A program made the position numbers and the translations under genes. Shown one piece after another: positions 36,695 through 49,980 of a stretch of DNA of 64,000 bases (the first letter of the stretch is position 1; each line of letters opens with the position of its first letter). This DNA is from Gadus chalcogrammus. Its lineage: Eukaryota > Chordata > Actinopteri > Gadiformes > Gadidae. The notes beneath the pieces were generated by a model. That model saw only the letters and a program-made list of their open reading frames with translations. It searched no databases and was not told the DNA's origin. The stretch spans positions 9,102,813 to 9,166,812 of the forward strand of contig NC_079431.1 in assembly GCF_026213295.1 (NCBI RefSeq), in the 5' to 3' direction.

Positions 36695-37771
36695 ATGAGT
36701 GTGTATGAATATATGAGTGTTTCTGTGTGTGTGTGTTGGCATGCATATGTGTGTGCGGGAGTATGTGTGTGCATGTGTACGTCCATGCAAACATGCCCGG
36801 ATGTATGTGAGTGTGTGTGTGTGGGACCGGGGGGGCTCTGGTAAGCCAAAGCATTCCTATAGCCTGGCGGTCTCCATGAAACAGTCCAACAGCTCGCAGA
36901 CAGCTGGACGGGGACCAGCTGACTGGTTGCCATGTCGACCCCATGCTCCCTTTCATCCTCTAACAATTGGCTGATTGGCTGACTGGCGCAATTTCCCCCT
37001 GAACTAAGTCCACCTCTATTGATGTGTTGTTGGTGTTGAAGGCCGGAGAGAGCAACTGGGTTATGGTTCTGTTTTCGTATTTATGAAAACTGCATACATT
37101 TTTATTTTAACCCCCATAATGCATAGAAAAAATAAACCTACAAATATGTAAATTTCACAATAACGATGACTTTACCTAAAGTAAGCTGCGGGACACATAA
37201 AAGCAAATTGTCAGTGTCAACGATTCCTTGGTTATTCTTTAAGAAACCATCCTTATTCGGTTAAATAGTAGTTTAGTTTAATATGACGTTGAGACTTTTC
37301 TACCTTCAAACACCAACGTTTGAAGCGTACACATTCTGGCCATGCTTGAACCCACTCATCTTATCCGTCTTCCTCATCCCCCTCATCTCCTCTCTCTATC
37401 TGTCCTATGAACTCCGGGCTTATGCCGTGCCTCCCAATGATGATGACCTTGAGGTAATTGAAGATAAACAAGAGATGAATGGTTAACCGTATCAGCCTCG
37501 GGTGGGGAAAAGGCATCAGGGCCTGAACGGCTTGCCACTCCTGCCTCCTCCTCCATGCTGAGAGGTGATAATGACTTCTTGATATCATCGGCCAAGTGTG
37601 AAGCCTGGAATCACACATTTGAACAGTTAATGTGCAGCTCCTTTACACGTCTGCTCCCCTCTGCATGCACACTCTTGGGTTGCCATGGCGACGGCCAACT
37701 GTCAGCATGCACAAGCGTTCACACACACCAACACACACACGGAAAAAACATAAAAAATATACTACTCAGAC
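36695..37771. other. Non-coding, unique-looking after imperfect GT
   Basis: Imperfect GT words continue to about 36830. After that I recognise nothing. Confidence 0.5.
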
Positions 37772-37790
37772 TCACACACACACACACACA

Positions 37791-37885
<95 letters not shown>

Positions 37886-37970
37886 ACAGACGCACACACA
37901 AATGTACATGCACACACACACAAAATATATAAATATACTACTCAGCCACACACACACACAAATACACACG
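37772..37970. repeat. (CA)n microsatellite with duplicated flank
   Basis: Perfect CA at about 37799-37880 and imperfect CA to 37970. AAATATACTACTCAG occurs at 37755 and again at 37931, each time followed by CA, so the array and its left flank were duplicated about 176 bp apart. Confidence 0.95.
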
Positions 37971-39510
37971 CGCACACAGGGTAAAGAAGATTAGGGAAAG
38001 GCAGATACACACTACATGGAAATAGAACGTTGAGTCAGTGAGCCAATAGATTAGGATCAACTTGTTTGGATGGTTGACCTTAGCGCTCCCACAAGTACAG
38101 AAAATCATTTTGATTTATGGAGGAGGTCCTGCCCTGAGCGGCCATATTCCAGTCACGTCTGGCTTGTTTTTAAAATACCTATTTTAGTCACATCAGCGCT
38201 CCATGAGGATCTAATATAATGAGAATAGAATATCATAAGACTACAATGTAATGATAATGCTATATAAAATAAGAGCAATATAATATAATGAGAAGACATT
38301 ATAAGGGTAATGCACTAAAATGTTATTACTACTACTATTACTACTCAGTACTTTGATCAGTGCTTTTACTACTACTACTATTATACTGTTGCTTGTATTA
38401 GGCCTACTTCTAATACTACACTAGTACTTCAGTACAAATACTGTGATTACTTCTGCAAATTATCCTACTCTGCTGATACCTCAAATAATAATAATCACCT
38501 GCTGTATGGTCAAGTGCTGTCTTTCTTCGAAAACAAGTATTCAACATGTTACATGTTAGCAACATGGATATCTATGTAATCATTCAGGCAAAGGGATTTC
38601 AACCTTTCAAACACTTTCCGCAACTGAAACTCTGAAACTCTGTCCCCAGCCCTAGCAGACCAAACAAACCACCAGACATCGATTCATTTCAGTGACACGC
38701 TAATGTGTTCCGTTGTCCCACACTCAACAGTGCGGCTGGCTCTCTATTGGCGAGGCCTGAGCCTGCTTCTGGGAACTCACGGTCTGTCAATGCAGAACGT
38801 AAGCAGCACAGGGTCTCCGACTGTGGATAAAGAGAACTAACGGGAAGCCAGCCCTTCTGTATACAAAGAAGTCCGTCATCATTTAGGAGGAGCAGTGTAC
38901 TTTACGAAGAAGTCTTAAGAAATAATATCATAATTAATAATGTGGCAGAAGCGATGAAAGTGCTTAGTTGCATGCACTTCTTCATGGTTTTGAAAGAAAG
39001 AAAACTTATTTAGTTGAGCAATTATCTCATGTTTCCTGAAACGATAAAGGTAGAACTGTGGGCTGCTGACTAAGCCACTATTGATAGGAAGGAATTACTA
39101 CTTTCCTTACTTGGATGCGCTGGCAGTTCTAGGCAGCCGGCCAATGTGCTATAGTCACTGTAATCACTGAAATAATAATAGCGCTGGTGGTTGCAGAATG
39201 ACTAGGATGTACTGCAGGAGCCATGCAGTCTGAGAGAAGCAAGACAGTTCTTGTGGGTCCTCGTGTCATGTCCTGGGTGGGCCACACGGATTAACCAATC
39301 ATTGGACTGGGTGGGCGGGTGTGCGGGGGGATTGGGTGGATTGGGAAACAGGTGACTGGCTGTGTTGGCTCATGCAACTGCAAAGGAAACGCTCCTTTGC
39401 TCATCAGGTTAAAGTGCTCTGGTGATTCACATCAATGATAGCATGGATACGATGATGGTGCCAAGTGATAACACTCCACCACTGCCATGCCCTGTCACTG
39501 GTAAAAAAAT
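37971..39510. other. Non-coding; AT-rich and TAC-rich patches
   Basis: ATAATATAATGAGA-type words at 38213-38300 and (TAC)-type repeats at 38325-38390. No exon recognised. Confidence 0.5.
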
Positions 39511-39704
39511 GGTACTTAGCATTGTGTAGAATCTTATCCTAGCTAGCATTGTTGTATACAAATTGTTAGCTCTTTGCACTTGGTTCTATGAACATCTTTA
39601 CTGTGCCGACAGAGATATATCGTTTATCTTCTTCTGACAAATATACTTAGCGTAAATCGCTTTGGATTGAAGCCTCTGCTAAATGCTTAGTCTAAATGTA
39701 AATG
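39511..39704 (+). repeat. Retroposon family copy 2
   Basis: Starts GGTACTTAGCATTGTGTAGA. It contains TTTGCACTTGGTTCTATGAA and ends AATCGCTTTGGATTGAAGCC then CTAAATGTAAATG. It is the most diverged of the three copies, implying an older insertion. Confidence 0.75.
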
Positions 39705-41763
39705 ATACAGGTATGGCTTCTGCTAAGATGTGGGGTGTTTTATTGCTATGGTGGTGGAGCCACTGTGGCTCTATAAGTGCCTGGGTCAGTGTGTACAGAT
39801 GGACTCCAGGGGCTACTAGGGTTAGATTGCCTCCCCAAAGAAGCTTAGGCTGCTAAGAAATCACCACAATGTAACCCATCAAGAGTATACACCTTTTTTA
39901 TTACCGAGATGATATCAAACATCCTGTTTGCTGGTCTGGTTGTTCCGTGTAATGTGGTTTGAGGCAAATCAACAATGACACAGAGATTATTTGAGGACCA
40001 TTTTTCCAAATCCGAGCCACACCATCAAGCGTAATCTTCATTGATTCCTTCACAACAGTAGTTTAATGATATACATACAATAAGAAAAGCAGTATTTTTA
40101 TTTTTTGTAAGGTCAGATTGCACTGCAGTACCAAGCCATTACCTTGTGACTAATCCAAACTGTGTTTTTTTTGGGCCCCCTTCAAGCCTGTGTATACAAG
40201 GGCAGGGTTAAAGAGGATGACTAACATAATGAACAGAAATGCCGTCTCCGTTTGGAACTCCTATAACAAAACGTTAATTTTGATAATAAGATTGTGTTTT
40301 GCGTGAAACAACCCAATAAAGATCCAAATCAGCCACACGTGTTGAACTTGCAAATGAAAGCCAACCCAACGTTTATGAGAAGGCATATGACGTGGGTTCT
40401 TAACTGGATCAAACCCCACCCGAGCCTATTTTCATCTTGTTCAAACCGTTAATTGTTAATATTCAACAAATAAAGATCGTGAATGTTGTTCTGGTATCGA
40501 ATCCGACTACCTTATGTCAAAACATTTTTAGGCCAGATTTAACCTTTGAAACCAAAAAACTGCAATTGGTTGAAGGAGTTCAGTGTGTGCTTGTTGGCAG
40601 CACAAGCGGGTTCCTGTATTTTCTCTGCTAGACGGAGACTCGTGGAACTTTGATCTTTGACCTCTGCTGATCCCTTGACCTCTCAGATAAATTCTTCGGG
40701 AAGTTCTTCGCAAACCTCCTGTTACGCGGCTCAGACGTAACAAAGAAACGGGGCTGGAGACTATCCACAATCCACCTTTCTTGTTTTAATTGCATGAAAA
40801 GCATGAATCAAAACTGGTCTTGACAATCAGAGCAAAACGCAAATCAATTCTCCCGCCGCGTCTCTCGGAGGCCAGGCCCACTTTTATCCAGTTCACGGGG
40901 ACACGCCCCGTGCGCGGGCACACCCCCATCCTGGAACATGCGGGACCAGGCCTATGAGAGCAAAGGCAGACAAAACGAGTTGCACACACACTATGACAAC
41001 TGAAAGGCCAATGTGGCCGTAACATCTCCCGCTTCACACTGCAACTCACAAGCTGCTGCGGCCTCAGAATATACAATCAACACACAACATAACATAACAC
41101 TGTGTCAGATTTAGACATCTATATCATTCAGCAACATTAGTTAATAATTCATAATAATAAGTTATCCATTCTATGCAGAATGTCCATGCATTATGCATTG
41201 AAATGTATATTCATGTGAATGCAATGCACTACCACGTTCAGCACACAAAATAAATGAATGCCTTCCCTTTGTTTAAACTAGGTTTTGCAGCAAAACATTT
41301 TTTGATTGACTCATTTTGAATTATTGCTTTGATTGTTCCAAGCCTCACTTTTTAGTCAGGTAAAGCAAAAGTGTCAAAACAAAGACAAAATGTAAATAAA
41401 ATACCTGGCAGAGCAGTTCCACCATCGAGTTGAGCCCTCTGTAACCTGTTTCCAGGGTAATGACGAGCTCTGGGCTTGTTTCTGAAAGACTTTCAGCACA
41501 TGGTTCACTGACACAGAGCAACAATGAATCGAGTCAGAGAGTGTATGCGTCAGTTTGTGTGTGTGTGTGTGTGCATGGGTGTGTGTATGTGTGAGTTGAA
41601 TCTGAAAGTCTTGCAGAGGGTCAGAAGATAGGACTTTCCATCATGGCCCCTGTGTTGCGTAACAGGTTAATGGATGTGGTAAGAGCAAGGGCCATTAACC
41701 AACCTTCTGCGGGGCTAAAGATAGAGAGGTCAATTCATTGTGGGGAAGCCTTTCAGAAAACAG
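39705..41763. other. Non-coding, unique-looking
   Basis: No exon recognised. Imperfect GT at 41557-41592. Confidence 0.5.
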
Positions 41764-41924
<161 letters not shown>

Positions 41925-43443
41925 GCCAAAGTACAAACACAAAGATGTTCTTCCGATGTTGCTTTATAGATGGTGTGTCCATGGGGTCAATGCATGCAAG
42001 AGCTCTTGCTACAGGCAGAGTCAGAAGACGATCTGTAACAGAAACATCTTTGTTATCAAGTGGTCAAACGGTTTCAACATATGAATTGACGCTTCTCATC
42101 ACATGTTGCTCCAACAGAGGAACCTCTCATTGCGTTATTGAACAGCCTTGGTGTTAAATAAGGTTGCGGCCCATGTAGGGTAAATTGCAGCATCAAATGT
42201 TATGTCGGCAAAAGACTACACCCATCGAGAGACTAAAACATCTCAGCCCTCTGTGTGTGTGTGTGCGCACGAGTGCGTGTGTGTGTGTGTATTGACCATT
42301 GGGTGCTCTAGACAACCTAATCCAGCTGTGACTGGCTCAGACAGCGTCGCTATACAAACACAAGGCAAACCCAGAACTCAGAACTGGTAGTGCAACCTTT
42401 CCATTGGGAGGGAGGTTGAAAATGCACTGCTGTGATTTGTTATTGCAAAACCCTTCACACTCCTCTTAAGCACAGTAAAAAAAGAAGAAGAGGCCAGTGG
42501 TTTAAGAGTTCAGAAGAGAACAGTGTTGCTTGTTCAAGCCCACTTGCAAACAAACCTATTTATCGCTATTTACCCTCTGGTTTCCTAACGAGAGGAAGCC
42601 AGGCAATGGTTCCCACCTGCAGTCTCATCAGAGATCAAAGGCCTTGTAAATTGGCAGGTGTGCCCCAATAAGGGCAATAAATGCATAACTTGAATGCACA
42701 TAGGGAAACACTGCATGCTGCGTCAGCCAATGGGGTGGGACTTTAACTAAAAACATCCCAGCAGAAACACAAACACCTTAAGGGATTGTGTGTATGTGTG
42801 TGTGCGTGTGTGCGTGTGTGTGTGTGCGTGCGTGCGTTTGCGTGTGCGTGTGTGTGATGAAAGATGGTGAATGTGGGAGTGTTAGACTTTAGTAGTTGGC
42901 AGATATTCTCCAGCAATAGACAGCTTGACTGCTCTTCCTAAAAAAACACTATGATCACTCCCACTCCAGTAATTGTCAACCATTTGCCAACAATATAGTC
43001 TCTGAATATAGAATCTGTTCAAGTTTCATATTTGATCTTTTTCTTGAGGTTGATTTGAATAACACCAACAACAAGAAAAACATAAAAATCATGGCTAGCA
43101 CCTGGAAGTACAACGGGAGGTTGTTGTTTCTATGGACTACAAACAGCCGTATCCATTTATTCATCACTATAGACTGCATTAATAAAACAAGATGGCGGAC
43201 TGACGTTGGGTTACGGTTAAGACAAATGAACAGACTGTGGTTCCTGGTCCAAGGAAGTCATTAAAATTTGAGTTAGCTTCGAAACTGTTCAAGGCACTCT
43301 GCTGTGAAAGGGGAGTGTGTGTGTCTGTGCGTTTGTGCGTGCGTGCGTACGTGCTTGTGGGGGCTCTATAGAACCTTTCAGCAGGAAAGCCGCTTCCAAC
43401 ACGATCAGACGGCCCCGGCATCGACTATCCTTCGCTAGGTGGG
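41925..43443. other. Non-coding; small GT arrays
   Basis: Imperfect GT arrays at about 42252-42290 and 42788-42856. No exon recognised. Confidence 0.5.
42490..42690 (+). repeat. Possible tRNA-derived SINE, degenerate
   Basis: TGGTTTAAGAG at 42498-42508 fits the A-box pattern TRGYNNARNNG. GTTCAAGCC at 42532-42540 fits most of a B box, about 33 nt downstream. The order fits a tRNA-like promoter but the spacing is short. No second copy was seen in the window. Confidence 0.28.
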
Positions 43444-43444
43444 C

Positions 43445-43535
<91 letters not shown>

Positions 43536-43570
43536 TGTGTCTGTGTCTGTGTCTGTGTGTGTGTGTGTGT
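43444..43570. repeat. (GT)n with (GTGTCT)4, about 127 bp
   Basis: Perfect GT followed by four GTGTCT hexamers at about 43530-43556, more GT and a T run. Confidence 0.97.
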
Positions 43571-43980
43571 TTTTTTTATTTCCCACCAGGAGAAAAGGAA
43601 GCCGGGGTGAATCAGAACCAGCTGAGTATTCTCTTTGTGAGCAGAGGAGGTGCGTGTGATTGTGCTGTCTCTGGCAAAAAAATATATAAGAGAATTTGCA
43701 AAGGAAAACAGTATAAGGTGGCTCCTGTGTGCATCCCCGCAAAGCGGCTTAGAGGGGGGCGGGGGATTGACAGAGACAGAAACAAGAGCAGAAAGAGACG
43801 AGGGGAAGGATAAACAGTGGGAAGTAGGGCGACAACAACAAAAATAACAAAAATGTCCAATTCCATGGGACTGTTTTCCCAAGTCGGGCTGGTGAAAAAA
43901 TAGCAATGCAGAATTATTCTCTGATTTCATGTGCATTTTTGGTTTGTGTGTGTGTTTGTTTGTTTCTTGTTTCTCTGTTT
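43571..43980. other. Non-coding
   Basis: Purine-rich; no exon recognised. Confidence 0.5.
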
Positions 43981-44121
43981 GGAAGGAGGGAGTGAAGGAG
44001 GGAGATGAGGAGGCGAGGGCAGGGGAGAGGGGGAGAGGAAGGCATGTTGGGAGGGGAGTTTGAATGAGGGTGGGAGGGAGGGGAGGGGAGTTGAATGAGG
44101 GTGGGAGGGAGGGGAGGGGAG
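43981..44121. repeat. GGGA-rich tract with exact 31-bp duplication
   Basis: TTGAATGAGGGTGGGAGGGA and the following GGGGAGGGGAG occur at 44060 and again at 44091. Four or more G runs per copy make G-quadruplex formation plausible on the + strand. Confidence 0.9.
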
Positions 44122-44231
44122 ATTGTCAGCTGGTTGCTGGTAAGATGCCTCTCCACGCCTTTGCACTTAACACCGCCCTACCTTCCTTTATCTACTACAC
44201 ACACAGTCTACAGATAACTCTGTCTTACTTG

Positions 44232-44536
<305 letters not shown>

Positions 44537-44667
44537 ATATGAATCCCCCTCCCCACACAAATACACTCCATCATCCGCAGCTCTTCCGTCAAAGCAATGG
44601 CAACTGTTGATAAACCAAACACAGCATCCTCTGCCATCCATCATGGCCGTCCTCTTGCTCTGTTGGA

Positions 44668-44744
44668 GTGTGTGTGTGTGTGTGTGTGGGGGGGCAGGGC
44701 AGGAGGGGTGTGTGTGTGTGTGTGTGTGCGTGTGTGTGTGTGTG
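44668..44744. repeat. (GT)n microsatellite, two blocks
   Basis: Two GT blocks flank a G-rich spacer (44689-44707). The spacer's G-rich sequence partly recurs after the second block. Confidence 0.93.
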
Positions 44745-45858
44745 GGAGGGGGAGTCGAATATGAATAGCTTCATGTGTGACATAATTAGGATCGGTTTAT
44801 CGCTTACTTATTTGGAAAATATGTGCTAACATTTATTAAGGGTGTGAGTGGGTATGTTTCAATTTATCTGCATGCGTGAATGATTAGGAAACAACAGAAA
44901 ATACCTGTAGAAGTATATAGGCAGTCATAACCTCCCCAGGAACAAAAGATTCATAGGGATAAATCGTTATTAATAAGAATAATAATGTACATAAGTATAA
45001 TCCACAGCCATGGGAAATCTCAAAAAGCATTTCAATGGTCTGGTTTGCTAGAAATCAGTTTCGATCTCCTGCAAAGCCACGATGTGCAGAGCACATTCGC
45101 CATCCCTCACGATTTTCATTTCCAATTTTTTTTTCACTGTTCTGTCCTTGTGGTCACTCACACTACATTCTCTCGCAGTTCCCCCGAATATCCGTATTAT
45201 CATTATTTTTTAATCTGCTGCTTGCTTCTATGTGGCTGGTGAACGGAGATTGTTTCTAATAGTTTGACGTGAAGTTACCGCCGAATTCTGACATTACGCG
45301 ATGAGACAGGAAGGGGTTCTTTAGGAAGGCTCTTGAAAGGAATGTAAAACAGAAAGGTATAACGTCAAGGTAGCGCAGCTAGAGAAAGCTGAGCTGGTCA
45401 TTACAATGTATCGGCGAATGAATCAATGAAGAAAAGCATGCAAAAGAATGCAAGACAAACAAACACAAACAAGAAAGAAATAGGAACAAATGTAAAGTCA
45501 TTGTCTCGAGTTTCTTGTCTCTTGTGTGTTGATGTGCTAGGTGTGGGCCTAGCTGAGTGGTCATTGGTTCGGAGTACAGGGAAATGTCGGGGGTAAATTG
45601 GGGCGGGGGCTATTTTTGTCTTGGCAAATGATGGATGTTGACCGGCTTTACTGCGGAGCTCCAGCCTGTTTATGCTGCGTGTGACAGACCTCCTTTGTCA
45701 TCCCATGAAATACATAATTCATCTGCATATTAATGCTCCTGAAGCACCAATAGAATGGGGTCTGTGCATGTTTATGCGGACACGTATGTTTTGAAAGTGC
45801 ACGTGTGTGTTTGGTGGTCCTTGGGCAGTTTTATTTGAAAATGAATTTGAATACAAAT
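44745..45858. other. Non-coding; possible conserved block
   Basis: No exon recognised. The block at about 45670-45760 is non-repetitive and includes CATCTGCATATTAATGCTCC, a POU/homeodomain-like motif. Confidence 0.4.
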
Positions 45859-45992
<134 letters not shown>

Positions 45993-46129
45993 ATAAATAG
46001 GCTTGATGCGTAGGCAGGTATACTGTATCAAAAATATTCCCTCAGACAGGATACAGTACACACAATATAAGCTACATTTCACATGCACAAAATATAAAAT
46101 GAATGTAGACAATATAATATGCACAATAA

Positions 46130-47244
<1,115 letters not shown>

Positions 47245-47281
47245 GCTCTCTCTCTCTCTCTCTCTCTCGCTCTCTCTCTCG

Positions 47282-47314
<33 letters not shown>

Positions 47315-47338
47315 GCTCTCTCTCTCGCTCGCTCTCTC
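47245..47338. repeat. (CT)n microsatellite with CG interruptions
   Basis: CT with single G substitutions at roughly regular spacing. Confidence 0.95.
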
Positions 47339-47481
47339 CCAGAGAATTTCTGAGCAGACAAAAAAAAGACCCCAAAGCCCATAACACCAAAACCCCAGCC
47401 TAGAGGGCCCCGGGGGGCCCAGCAACCCAGGAGCTCAAGGAGACCCCCTATACATTACAGTAAAGCTGTCTCTCAACTACC

Positions 47482-47632
47482 TAGGGACCAACGGACCATC
47501 ACAGCCCTCCCTGGACATACGGGCCAATGAAAGCCGTCCCTGGACCAACAGAACAATGACAGAGCTCCCTGGACTAACGGACCAATGAAAGCCCTCCCTG
47601 GATCAACGGACCAATGACAGAGCTCCCTGGCC
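47482..47632. repeat. 29-bp minisatellite, about 5 copies
   Basis: The word TCCCTGG recurs at exactly 29-bp spacing (units beginning 47507, 47536, 47565, 47594 and 47623). Units read roughly CTCCCTGGACCAACGGACCA followed by ATGA and AAGCC or CAGAG. The last part alternates between AAAGCC and CAGAG types, giving a 58-bp higher-order period. 29 is not a multiple of 3, and no open frame runs through it. Confidence 0.92.

Positions 47633-48691
<1,059 letters not shown>

Positions 48692-48779
<88 letters not shown>
48692..48779. repeat. Perfect (CA)n microsatellite, about 88 bp
   Basis: Preceded by four ACAT units. Confidence 0.98.
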
Positions 48780-48781
<2 letters not shown>

Positions 48782-49543
48782 CTGCCATGGAAATACCTCT
48801 GTGGGTGAAAGCAGACCAAGATGAAGAAAATAAGACGAGAGATAGAAGGGAATGACCTATATGTCAAAACAACAAAAAAAGTCTTTGCTTAGCACACATA
48901 GCACATACTGTAAAAGGACATGCAGGATCCAAGCAGGCGTTCCTGTTGTTTTGTTGCCATTACAAGGCCTAAACGAGAACACTGGACATTATATACATCA
49001 TGATGTACGTTGAATTTCTTGAACACATCTCACAAAGACAAATCATTTCAGGATAAATTACTAAACAATGACCAAAACCCCATTCCTACCAATAACCTTC
49101 ACATGCTCCAATAACTCCGAAATGGATATGATGTGATATGATGTTACAATGTACAAGATCTATGCACGGCAGATGGACAGATTCCAAACACCAAGATAAA
49201 TCACCCAGTAAATGCTGCTGGAAAAGGTTGTGTGATCCTCTAAATGTTTGTCAAAGCATGTTGGTTTCATGTTGGTCTGCTGACTGCAGATTTGTCTAAC
49301 GCATGAAAGCGTTGTCCCTGATGTGAGGCAATTAAGAAGACAACAAACTTTTTGATCCACACACTTTTTTAGTTTTTTCACATCTCCAATGTCAGGTTAT
49401 TATCTTTTAATTTGCAGTGATTTAACAAGCTTGAAAGCGCACCCACGCACGCATGCACATGCACATGTCCACACGCACACACACTATCTCTCTCACACAC
49501 ACACACTTATTGTACGCACTTAATCTACATTGCACTTATTCAT
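48780..49543. other. Non-coding
   Basis: Nothing recognised. Imperfect CA at 49440-49506. Confidence 0.5.
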
Positions 49544-49743
49544 GGTACTTAATTGTGTAGCATCTGCAGTAGCTGCTATCATTGCTGTACACGGGGAAAG
49601 GGCTAGCCTAGCGAGTGCTAGTACTTGCACTTGGTTCTATGAACATCTTTACTGTACTGACAGCAATATATTGTTGCACTTCTTATGACAAACGTACTTT
49701 GTAAGTTGCTTTGCTAAATGCCCTAAATGTAAATGTAAATGTA
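49544..49743 (+). repeat. Retroposon family copy 3
   Basis: Starts GGTACTTAATTGTGTAGCAT. It has GCAGTAGCTGCTATCATTGC and TTGCACTTGGTTCTATGAAC, and ends CTAAATGCCC plus TGTAAA repeats. It aligns end to end with copy 1. A deletion has removed most of the GGATAAAAGCGT part of the tail. Confidence 0.8.
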
Positions 49744-49901
49744 CACACACACACCTCCAAGAAACCTCCATTAAAAAAGAAAAAAAGAAAACGCAAACAA
49801 TGTTCCTTGTTTCTCCTTGATAAGCACTTTGCATTGGCTGTCACCAATGTAGCAGTCTGGCTTAAGTAATTAATTAAAGCACTGAAGGGTGTTGGGAGGA
49901 A

Positions 49902-49980
49902 GGGAGGAAAGGAAGGAGGGAGGGAGGGAGGGAGGGAGGGAGGGAGGGGGGAGGGAGGGAGGGAGGGGGGAAGGAAGGGA
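49902..49980. repeat. (GGGA)n microsatellite
   Basis: Near-perfect GGGA with two extra-G slips. Prone to G-quadruplex or triplex formation. Confidence 0.96.

Noticed and set aside
37283..37486. 67-codon frame resembling a membrane segment plus acidic tail
   Set aside because: Hydrophobic content comes from CT-rich sequence. No family match, no splice sites that I could connect, and its length is expected by chance.
47482..47632. CRISPR array
   Set aside because: Direct 29-bp units touch each other with no unique spacers, and the DNA is vertebrate. It is a minisatellite.
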